A DNA stretch of 35,482 bases from Bacteroidota bacterium (lineage in GTDB: Bacteria > Bacteroidota > Rhodothermia > Rhodothermales > Bin80): contig JAPPNA010000152.1 of assembly GCA_028873925.1 (NCBI GenBank), forward strand, positions 1-35,482, in the 5' to 3' direction. The notes beneath the pieces were generated by a model. That model was not told where the DNA came from and ran no database searches. It was given only the letters and a program-made list of their open reading frames with translations. The translations under genes were made by a program, and so were the position numbers. Below are positions 1-7,016 of the stretch, in pieces (positions within the stretch are counted from its first letter, which is position 1; every line of letters begins with the position of its first letter).

Positions 1-1
1 C

Positions 2-752
2 TCAAAGCCTTTCCATGTGCGACTGCTACCGGTTCAGGCCGCACGCTTCAACAAAAGCATCCGCAGGCGTGATGTAGCTAAGGTGGAGGCGTGTTTGGAC
101 TTGAATAGCCAACTCGTTGCGCGAGCCCACGTCACCCTTACTGAGCTTAAGGCGCTGGAGGCCTCCGCCGACTAGATTGAGAAATACTTGGCCGATGCCG
201 TGCGTCAAATTGACCATGTGAAGCGCCGACTGATCAGGAAAGAGGTCATTCCGCATAAGGAGATGGCATTTTCGATCCATGCGCCGCACACGCGGTGGAT
301 CAGCAAAGGTAAGACAGGCGTAAAGGCGGAGCTGGGACTACCGGTGAGCTACCAGGAAGATCAGCATCAGTTTATCCTGCACCACCAGGTCCTGCCTGAG
401 GGGATGGACTCGGACATGATTGTGCCCTTTGTGGAAGAGGTCCAGCGTCGTTTCCCACCTTGGACTCCATCAGCACCGACCGCGGCTACTGTTGCCCAGC
501 AATCGGGCGAAGCTGGACAAAATGTTGAAGGTGAACGCGCTGCCGAAGAAAGGGGGCAAGTCAAAGGCGGACCAGGGGCGGGAATCGGCCCCGGACTTTG
601 CGGAAGCGCGTCGGCATTATCCGGCTTTTGAGTGGGCAGTCAACAATTTGAACCATCGCGAACTGGACCGGGTGCGGACCCGAAAAGAGCTCCTAACTTT
701 GCTGACACAGATCGCAGAAACAGACTGTCAGCGATTGGAGAATTGCACTTGA
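2..752 (+). pseudogene. ISNCY-type transposase remnant, 5' end off the window
   Basis: The frame beginning at base 2 reads into a recognisable transposase C-terminal half, with ISKGKTGVKAELGL and EDQHQFILHHQV at about 300-385. It is broken by an in-frame TAG at 173-175. Near base 456 the reading continues one frame over as LDSISTDRGYCCP. Near base 503 it shifts again to NRAKLDKMLKVNALPKKGG, then SKADQGRESAPDFAEARR and NNLNHRELDRVRT. These blocks match, from memory, the conserved C-terminal region of ISNCY transposases, including the block that normally ends in VLPKKGRLSKAD and SAINALEHHGLDR. With one stop and two frameshifts the element is dead. The N-terminal half lies outside the window, and I saw no terminal inverted repeat. 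The family assignment is from recalled motifs, not a search. Confidence 0.75.
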
Positions 753-813
753 CCAACACTGATCGGCAACCATGCATGACCACCCCGTGACACCCACTGC
801 ACATCGCAGGGAA

Positions 814-1251
814 TCAACGGGGGCAGAATTGCCTGATGTCCGGTGGTGTCCAGTCGGGCGGTTTCATCCACTTACCATCTTTCCGGACATAACTGCCGGG
901 CCCGAACTTGCGCAGATTGGCCCGGTCCACCTCCTCCAACACCGGCTCGTCCTCCACCCCAAATGCAACCAGCGTGCCGATAGTCACCACAGAAATATCC
1001 GCGCAACCATCGACAACACCCTCCAGATCCGGGGCACCCCTGGTCTGGAGTTCAAAATCATGATCGCCAATCCGGGTGCCGTTGGCCACGACTTCAAATC
1101 CCAGAGCCTGAACGGTTTCCAGCGCCTCCTCCAGTATCAGGCTGGCCCGCAATCGGCGCGTCTTTTCGTTCGGAATCGTAACCGTGGCCGGAGCGTCCTG
1201 ACCAGCCTTCTCCATAAAGGCCTTAACACGCTGGTAATGTGGGGTGGGCAT
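814..1251 (-). CDS. MazG-like nucleotide pyrophosphohydrolase (PRA-PH fold)
   Basis: A protein of 145 aa if started at the ATG at 1251; an upstream TTG at 1311 would add 20 residues with no obvious domain. It fits the all-alpha NTP-PPase/PRA-PH superfamily. The acidic metal-binding helix motif EEALE is followed by DGCADISVVTIGT, the second metal-binding helix, then EEVDRANLRKF. The C-terminus carries a DGKWMKPPDWTPPDI tail typical of small stand-alone members. Family members hydrolyse nucleoside triphosphates or related phosphoribosyl nucleotides to monophosphate plus pyrophosphate, acting as house-cleaning enzymes or in salvage. The actual substrate cannot be read from the sequence. It is the last gene of a minus-strand series and lies 66 bp downstream of the 87-aa unknown. 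No Shine-Dalgarno site is evident at either candidate start. Confidence 0.75.
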   Translation of the reverse strand: MPTPHYQRVKAFMEKAGQDAPATVTIPNEKTRRLRASLILEEALETVQALGFEVVANGTRIGDHDFELQTRGAPDLEGVVDGCADISVVTIGTLVAFGVEDEPVLEEVDRANLRKFGPGSYVRKDGKWMKPPDWTPPDIRQFCPR

Positions 1252-1317
1252 AGGCAGATCGGGCTGAATTGATACTGCCCCAAGATACGAACCTGTCCGC
1301 GACGCGGACAATCAATC

Positions 1318-1581
1318 CTAATAGACCTCCTGGGGAAACCCGAGTTCATCGCGGATCGCTACCTCCTCCTCTTCGGTCAGCGGGCGCACGATGGCTAAGG
1401 CCCGTACCTGGAGCAGATCCCTGAGTGTGGGATCCATGACTTCCTGGGAAGCCAGTTTAACTGTTTCGCCCGGCTCGAGGTGCAGCGTGCGTGATACTAA
1501 GGGGACGGACTTTGCTTCTTTGTCCGCATTCTTGATGATCATGCCCTTGCGCCTGCGGATCAGGCCTCTACGCTTTTTCAT
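1318..1581 (-). CDS. Conserved-looking small basic protein, function unknown
   Basis: An 87-aa reading frame starting at the ATG at 1581; a TTG at 1602 would add seven residues. The N-terminus is strongly basic (MKKRRGLIRRRKG). A short beta-rich segment follows, containing RTLHLEPGETVKLASQEV, then an acidic C-terminus with EEEE at about residues 69-72. No signal peptide, membrane segment or catalytic motif is visible. The segment upstream of the ATG contains TATATT, about 8 nt before the start, which could be a promoter -10 or chance. It sits 29 bp downstream of the ABC ATPase and 66 bp upstream of the MazG-like gene, on the same strand, so co-transcription is plausible. I do not recognise a named family. 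Balanced composition and co-directional placement argue that it is a real gene rather than a chance frame. Confidence 0.55.
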   Translation of the reverse strand: MKKRRGLIRRRKGMIIKNADKEAKSVPLVSRTLHLEPGETVKLASQEVMDPTLRDLLQVRALAIVRPLTEEEEVAIRDELGFPQEVY

Positions 1582-1610
1582 GATGCTGGAAATATACGGC
1601 AACTTCTAAT

Positions 1611-2240
1611 TTAGGTACGCCCCTTGACACCTGGGGCAAAGTCTTCTATGCAGAGGCACTCCCCGGCCAGCTCAATGTCGCGGCGCGCATTGCTTGCGAT
1701 TATGACCGTGCCGCCTGTCCGCTGCGCACTGCCGACTACCTGCCGGCACAATTCGTACCCGAACCGGTCCAGACCCAGCGTGGGTTCGTCCAACAACAAT
1801 ACGATCGGAGCATGCACCAAAGCAGCCGCAAACCGCGCCCGCTGCAGCATTCCGGTGGAATAGTTCCGCAGCACCTTGTCTGCCGCTCTGGACAGGCCGG
1901 CTCTCTCAACAATTCCGACAGAATTAGATGGACGCATCCCGCGCAGTTTCCTGATGAACCGGAGATTCTCTCTCAGGGTCATGTCCTCATATAAGTTGAC
2001 ATACGGGGCTATCAGTCCAATCGCGGGACCCGCTTCAGTGTCCGACGCGCCCCAACGTACCTGCCCGCGTGTCGGACGAAGGAGACCGGCCAGAATCTTG
2101 ACCAGCGTGGACTTGCCGGACCCGTTACGCCCGGTGATCGCAAACACTTCCCCCTGCCCTACCGCAAATGATAATTCTGTGAATACCACGTGGTGCCCGT
2201 ACCGATGCGTCAGGCTCTGGGCTGTAACCATCACCCTCAT
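1611..2240 (-). CDS. ABC transporter ATP-binding protein, CcmA-like
   Basis: A single ABC nucleotide-binding domain of 209 aa. The P-loop GRNGSGKST is at about residues 37-45, the signature YSTGM at 127-131 (replacing LSGGQ) and the Walker B/D-loop LLLDEPTLGLD at about 148-158. Size and the STGM-type signature fit CcmA, the ATPase of the heme exporter used in cytochrome c maturation, but related short exporters cannot be excluded. The start is set by an ATGA overlap with the stop of the upstream galactanase gene (ATG 2240-2238, TGA 2239-2237), implying translational coupling. No CcmB or CcmC membrane partner follows; the next gene is a small unknown. A CcmF gene lies about 29 kb away in this window. 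An energising ATPase without an adjacent permease must use a partner encoded elsewhere. Confidence 0.85.
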   Translation of the reverse strand: MRVMVTAQSLTHRYGHHVVFTELSFAVGQGEVFAITGRNGSGKSTLVKILAGLLRPTRGQVRWGASDTEAGPAIGLIAPYVNLYEDMTLRENLRFIRKLRGMRPSNSVGIVERAGLSRAADKVLRNYSTGMLQRARFAAALVHAPIVLLLDEPTLGLDRFGYELCRQVVGSAQRTGGTVIIASNARRDIELAGECLCIEDFAPGVKGRT

Positions 2241-3685
2241 GGAATAACCACAAATGATACCGGGCGCAAACCCTGCACTGAGATCCAGTATACCCCGGCG
2301 GTGAGCCGCAGACCGGATAACGGATGGCTCCGCTGGCAAATCCCCTCGGCGACATGCCGGAGCCTCCCAAGCACATCAAAAACCCTTGCCTCCACACAGT
2401 CAACACCAGACTTTCGCAGCGTCAGCGTAACATGACCCGCCGGTACCGGATTGGGATAAACCTCAAGCCGTCCGCGATCCCATTCTTCATCCGTGTGCAC
2501 GGATGTCGGGCCGCTTCCCAACGCACGGGCAGCGGGCAACACCCGACCATCAAAATCAAAAAGGGCCAAGTTTTCCCAGGATGAGGACCGCAGCGGTGCG
2601 GAAATCAATTCCCCGGACCAATAGCAAACGCCGGCAGGCGCAATAGACCACAAGGCGGCCAGAAAGTCTGCCTGACCTTCCGGTGTGGCCGGGAATCCGG
2701 GCAGCACATGACTAGGCAGCCCGACCTGATTGTGCTGGTTATCGTTCCATAGCAGCGTCCAGGGGTAGGCTGTTTCGATGATCAGGACGGGCTTTTGGTA
2801 TCGGGCATTTAGCAAACGGACCGTTTGTCTGAGATTGTCCAAAGGGCCATGCCAGAACGGATAATATGACAGACCAATGAAATCATAGTCCAGCGCAAAG
2901 GGTGTCAACCGGTCAAAAAACCACTGGGCACCCGACGGATCACCTCCGCGGTCATTATGAATCATTACGCGGCTGCTGCCTGTCTCCCGTACCGCCGCAA
3001 TACCTGCTGCCAGCAGCGAACTGAAGGCTTCCCACTGTGCCGGAATATCAAAGGCCCCGCCTACCCGACCGGTGTCCCAGAGCATACCGGTGGAGATCTC
3101 ATTGCCAATCTGGACGATGTCCGGCGGTGTACCCTGCGCATCCAGAGCCGCCAGTGCACCTGCAGTGTGCGCGTACACGCTGTCCCTCAACGCCTCGATC
3201 GGCAGCCCTTCCCATGCGGCAGGTTTGGTCTGATGAGCCGGATCCGCCCAAGTATCAGAATAATGCAGATTCAGGAGAATCCGGTAGCCCAGGTCGTGGG
3301 CGCGACGGGCAAGACTCTTTACATCATCCAAGCTGTCGCGTAATTCGTCCGGCGCATGAAACAGCCGCAACCGGATAGTTTCCAGCCCCTGTGCCTTTAG
3401 GATGGCCAAGGCATCACCGGGGCCGTTTGCGTCGCGGAAGACCGCGAGCCCCGCTTCCACCTCATCCAGTGAAGACAGATCCGCACAGTGCAGCGGCGCG
3501 ATCTGGCCGGAGGCAGTCCATGGGAACATGATCGCGCAGATAAGGGCGGTCCGGACCAGCCGGCACAGACAGGCGATCTTTCGGGGCCGGCAATGGCCCG
3601 ACAGGCGCACGGGAGTCACCGCAAAGTCAGACAATTGGCTCTGGCGTAAATCCCGCCAATGATGAACTGGAGAATGCTGAGGCAT
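2237..3685 (-). CDS. GH53 endo-beta-1,4-galactanase with T9SS type A sorting domain
   Basis: A secreted glycoside hydrolase of family 53, which cleaves beta-1,4-galactan in type I arabinogalactan and pectin side chains. The (beta/alpha)8 domain spans roughly residues 62-390. It begins with ADLSSLDEVEAG and includes TIRLRLFHAP and LNLHYSDTWADP. The general acid/base Glu is in VQIGNEIS (about residue 196) and the nucleophile Glu in LIIETAYPW (about 304). The last 75 residues (from about 410) form a T9SS sorting domain beginning YPNPVPAGHVTLTL with a later VFDVLGR. A hydrophobic signal segment ends around TASGQ, about residue 61. With the ATG at 3685 (GGGAG 9 bp upstream) it is preceded by 35 unusual residues. 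A GTG at 3610 would give a normal signal peptide and may be the true start. The gene lies 47 bp downstream of the Ig-repeat protein and overlaps the ABC gene. Confidence 0.92.
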   Translation of the reverse strand: MPQHSPVHHWRDLRQSQLSDFAVTPVRLSGHCRPRKIACLCRLVRTALICAIMFPWTASGQIAPLHCADLSSLDEVEAGLAVFRDANGPGDALAILKAQGLETIRLRLFHAPDELRDSLDDVKSLARRAHDLGYRILLNLHYSDTWADPAHQTKPAAWEGLPIEALRDSVYAHTAGALAALDAQGTPPDIVQIGNEISTGMLWDTGRVGGAFDIPAQWEAFSSLLAAGIAAVRETGSSRVMIHNDRGGDPSGAQWFFDRLTPFALDYDFIGLSYYPFWHGPLDNLRQTVRLLNARYQKPVLIIETAYPWTLLWNDNQHNQVGLPSHVLPGFPATPEGQADFLAALWSIAPAGVCYWSGELISAPLRSSSWENLALFDFDGRVLPAARALGSGPTSVHTDEEWDRGRLEVYPNPVPAGHVTLTLRKSGVDCVEARVFDVLGRLRHVAEGICQRSHPLSGLRLTAGVYWISVQGLRPVSFVVIP

Positions 3686-3732
3686 TATGCCAGCTCCCGG
3701 CAAGCATCAATAGATTCGTAAGAACTGATCGG

Positions 3733-6543
3733 TCACTTGGAGAGCGTCATGCGCCCGGTCTTGTAATGCATCCCGGACTCCATCGTCGCCTGCACCCGGT
3801 ACAGGTACAGGCCTGAAGCCAAATGGTCCATGGAAATTTCGATGCCCTGATTGGAACCTGCCTTGAAATCCTGCTCTGGAATTTCCACCACTTTGCGCCC
3901 CAACAGGTCCATCACCATCAGAATCACCCGAGCCGGTTCGCCAAGATGGAATTGAATCCGAGTTACCGGATTGAATGGATTAGGAAAATTGCCATCCAGC
4001 ACCAGTGGCTTGTCCGGCAGTTCCTCTTCGCCTTCAGAGGCGGTAATGATTAAAGGCTGGATCACCTGCCCCTGCTGATTTACGGCAATCAAGCCAGCCT
4101 TTGAAGAAAGAACCAGTGCTACGACCTGATTCCGCTGCCTGCGAAGATTCAGACGATACACTTCAACCTGACTGTCATCCGCCGCTGAGACCACTTCAAT
4201 ATTGTGCACCGCCGCACCCAGCGACACAAAGTCCGCAAGTTGTCCCACCTCGATGCCGGTGGTCAGCCGAAACACCACCCTTGAGTGATCACTCGGATCT
4301 GTGACGCGCACGGCAACGCGGCCTAAGGCTGCCGATCCGTGCGCTACATAGACTTCTACGAAACCCGCCGGCGTGGGAGACTCGGCCACATCTTTGGCCA
4401 TCAGCCGCAGCTGCGTTCCGTCATGGTATACCAGAAGATAATGGTAGCGATGCGGTTTCAGAGAGACGGGGACGCGCAGCAGCGGCTGCTGATTCCCCTC
4501 CGCATCCGAGGCTACGATGTCAATAACGCGTTCGCCTGCGCCCAGGACTATGTCGCCTTGACTGCCGACAACCAGATCGTCCAGTATGCGGGTGCCATCC
4601 AGGTACAGATCGACCACTTGTCCGGTAACGCTGTTCAGCATGTAGACCCGCGTCCAAGCCGCAATCTCCAATGCAAATTCCAACGAATCTGTGTCTCCAT
4701 CCTGGTCGGTGACCGCGTAGATATAGCTGGAGGCTCCGGCCGATTCGGTCGGAACACCGGCAATAGCGTGCGCGGACGAATCGAACACGATCCCTTCCGG
4801 CAGCGCAGGGGTGATGGAGTATACCAGGGGCGCATTGCCTCCTGCCGCTGCGGGCAGGATAATCGGTCCAACCTGCTGCCCTTCAATCAGGCTCAACGTA
4901 TCCACGGATGCCTCGGCCAGCGATGGGGCCGTGTTAGCCTCAATTTCAATCGTAAAGATAAGACTCGTCATTGTCCCTGAAGCATCCGTCACCGTGTAGG
5001 TATATTCCGTAGCGGCCGATTCCGCCACCGGGGTACCGGTGATCTGCCTCTGACCCAAAATTAATGCCAGACCTTCTGGCAGATCCGGCTTCAATGAGTA
5101 GGTCAGCCTGCCGTACCCATATGAGGCTCTCGGCAATTCCAGCGTCCCTATATCTTCGCCCACGGTGAACACCTGATTATCAATAGTCTGCTGCCTGAAT
5201 GAGGGCACACTGGCGGGATGACTGACTACGGTAATCTTGAATCCTGCAATGTCCGTCTCACTGCCTGCGGTGGCCGTGTACTGATAGGCGGTCTCATCCA
5301 GGAGCTGGACGGGGATGCCGGTGATGGTCCGGGCAGCGGCATCAAATTCCAGCCCGACCGGCAGAAAGGGTGACAATGAGTAAGTGATCTCCTCACTGCC
5401 TCCGGTGGCCTTTGGCAGCTGCAATGTAGGAACGGCCTGCTGCAGGACATAGACCTGATCGCCAATGGCCTTGGACGCAAGAGTGAGCGGACCCGGTGGC
5501 GGTCCGTTTACCGTTATGCCAAACTCGGCAGACACCTTATCGCCGTCAATATCGGTGGCCGTTAACGTCACTACCGCACCCAATGTGGCCTCCTCCGGCT
5601 TACCAATAAGTGCAGCGCCATCAGCATCAAGCATCAGTCCACGCGGCTGACCGGCCAGCGAATACGTCAGCTCGCCGTTGCCTCCGGTGGCTCTGGGGAG
5701 AGGTACCGGAGTGATGGTTTCGTATTGATCAAATTCCAGGTCCTGAAAATTCGCCCCTGCAAACGAAGGCGTAGCGTCTACCTGGATATCGATGTTGAAA
5801 ACGAGGGGGTCCGAACGGTCGCCCTGTGAATCCGTGGCCAGGTAGGCATACGGCCTTGAAGTCAAAATCCCTGCTGCGGTGCCGCTGACCACACGCGCCG
5901 TAGCATCAAAGCTAAGACCCTCCGGCAACTGCGCGGTGAAGCTGTAAGTGAGCGGAGGATCGCCTCCTACAGCTTCCGGGAGTACCGGGGACGACATCGA
6001 TTCACCCTTCACGAAGATCATGTCCTCAATTGAGACCGTATCGGGAAACGACGGAGAATTTTGGACTTCCACACGGATTTCCACGTCTGATCCGACTCGA
6101 TGGTCGTCAATCATCCGGTAGGAATGAGGTCGCCGGACCATAACAGCTTGTGGGATGCCCGACCGTGCGCGCATTGTGCCATTGGACGCGAGCCCTTGGG
6201 GCAACTGTCTGCTCAGACTGTAAGTCCTGCCTCCGGGGGCCGCTGGCAATGTAACCCACACCGCCCGGCCCACAGCGAAAACCTTATCACCGATTCCGTC
6301 CGAGGCAATAGCCAGCAGGAATACGGCGGCGTTGAATGGATCGATGCGCACTTCCTCGTGCCCGGAGCCACGCGACCCCTGAACCTTGATGGGAGCCGCC
6401 ATCAAAACGGCACTGCCGGGCTCCACCAGACCGGGCTGTAGAGGCCATTGAGCACCTGGCAGTGCTGCAGCACCCACGGCAAGCACCAGAACCAATGCCG
6501 GTAATGCGATCAGGAGGTGTTTTCGGTTCCGCATTCCAGACAT
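3733..6543 (-). CDS. Large secreted Ig-like repeat protein with DUF4397-like region and T9SS tail
   Basis: About 936 aa from the ATG at 6543; an ATG at 6534 is equally usable. An N-terminal hydrophobic segment (LLIALPALVLVLAVGAAALPG) acts as signal or anchor. Six cadherin/Ig-like repeats of about 90 residues follow, at roughly 80-161, 163-255, 256-346, 347-441, 442-535 and 536-629. Each contains LP.A.GG...LTYSL..LP.GL.FD....ITG.P and ends in a TDxDGD-type strand. Residues 632-815 contain two halves resembling DUF4397 (DLYLDGTRI and FVEVYVAHGSAALGRVAV). The final 89 residues are a T9SS type A sorting domain starting DGNFPNPFNPVTRIQF. The protein is expected to cross the outer membrane by T9SS and display a repeat stalk. 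The first repeat is the most divergent. It heads the minus-strand series containing the galactanase, so a role in glycan contact is possible but unproven. Confidence 0.85.
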   Translation of the reverse strand: MSGMRNRKHLLIALPALVLVLAVGAAALPGAQWPLQPGLVEPGSAVLMAAPIKVQGSRGSGHEEVRIDPFNAAVFLLAIASDGIGDKVFAVGRAVWVTLPAAPGGRTYSLSRQLPQGLASNGTMRARSGIPQAVMVRRPHSYRMIDDHRVGSDVEIRVEVQNSPSFPDTVSIEDMIFVKGESMSSPVLPEAVGGDPPLTYSFTAQLPEGLSFDATARVVSGTAAGILTSRPYAYLATDSQGDRSDPLVFNIDIQVDATPSFAGANFQDLEFDQYETITPVPLPRATGGNGELTYSLAGQPRGLMLDADGAALIGKPEEATLGAVVTLTATDIDGDKVSAEFGITVNGPPPGPLTLASKAIGDQVYVLQQAVPTLQLPKATGGSEEITYSLSPFLPVGLEFDAAARTITGIPVQLLDETAYQYTATAGSETDIAGFKITVVSHPASVPSFRQQTIDNQVFTVGEDIGTLELPRASYGYGRLTYSLKPDLPEGLALILGQRQITGTPVAESAATEYTYTVTDASGTMTSLIFTIEIEANTAPSLAEASVDTLSLIEGQQVGPIILPAAAGGNAPLVYSITPALPEGIVFDSSAHAIAGVPTESAGASSYIYAVTDQDGDTDSLEFALEIAAWTRVYMLNSVTGQVVDLYLDGTRILDDLVVGSQGDIVLGAGERVIDIVASDAEGNQQPLLRVPVSLKPHRYHYLLVYHDGTQLRLMAKDVAESPTPAGFVEVYVAHGSAALGRVAVRVTDPSDHSRVVFRLTTGIEVGQLADFVSLGAAVHNIEVVSAADDSQVEVYRLNLRRQRNQVVALVLSSKAGLIAVNQQGQVIQPLIITASEGEEELPDKPLVLDGNFPNPFNPVTRIQFHLGEPARVILMVMDLLGRKVVEIPEQDFKAGSNQGIEISMDHLASGLYLYRVQATMESGMHYKTGRMTLSK

Positions 6544-7016
6544 CGTTTGATGTGCACCAAGCAATGGGCAATACGTTCGATCCGCGACCTTCGGAGCACC
6601 CTGCCAAATCCAGGCACAATCCTGCTCGCTCATGAGGTAATTTAAGCGAATTGGATGACTGCTGTGTTGCGCAGTGGCCTGAGGCCGGACAGGTGCTGCC
6701 GCTGAAGGACCTACTGGCCTTACATGTGACGGTACTGAGTTACGCTGCGGAACATGCAGAGGACACAGCGCAGATCGCGCCCTGCTTGAATCGTGTGCGG
6801 ACCGCTGCAAACGGAAGCCATCCCATGTGCTTTTCAGGCAGCACCGGAATCAGATACTACTGAGTTGGCTGCCATAGCGCCCTTTTGCGCAGCAGCGTCA
6901 AGGCATCTGACCCTCATTGGGTGCCGGCCATCTCGGGCAACCATGACCGGACGCGCTGGCGTGACCCAGTGCCGGCAATTTCGTACCTTGGCTTGGTTGG
7001 TTAAATATTAGGATTG
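6544..7016. promoter_or_regulatory. Divergent intergenic region between two surface-protein genes
   Basis: A 473-bp spacer between the minus-strand Ig-repeat gene and the plus-strand choice-of-anchor B gene; both promoters should lie here. An open minus frame continues upstream of 6543 to about 6810, but its composition (Ser/Pro/Arg-rich, no motif) does not look coding. An 8-bp direct repeat GTGCCGGC occurs at 6921-6928 and 6969-6976, about 90 and 40 bp before the plus-strand start. An ACCC/GGGT inverted pair at 6910-6922 flanks the first copy. An AT-rich TTAAATATT lies just upstream of the plus start. These could be operator or promoter elements, but no consensus was matched with certainty. 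Confidence 0.35.

Noticed and set aside
1624-1652. TTGACA, 17 bp, TATGCA on the plus strand
   Set aside because: It matches a sigma-70 promoter by spacing, but it lies inside the 3' end of the minus-strand ABC gene, with no plus-strand gene to drive downstream. This phylum also often uses different promoter sequences.
6544-6810. N-terminal extension of the Ig-repeat protein back to 6810
   Set aside because: It would add 89 residues of Ser/Pro/Arg-rich sequence before the signal segment. The starts at 6543 or 6534 give a normal exported protein.
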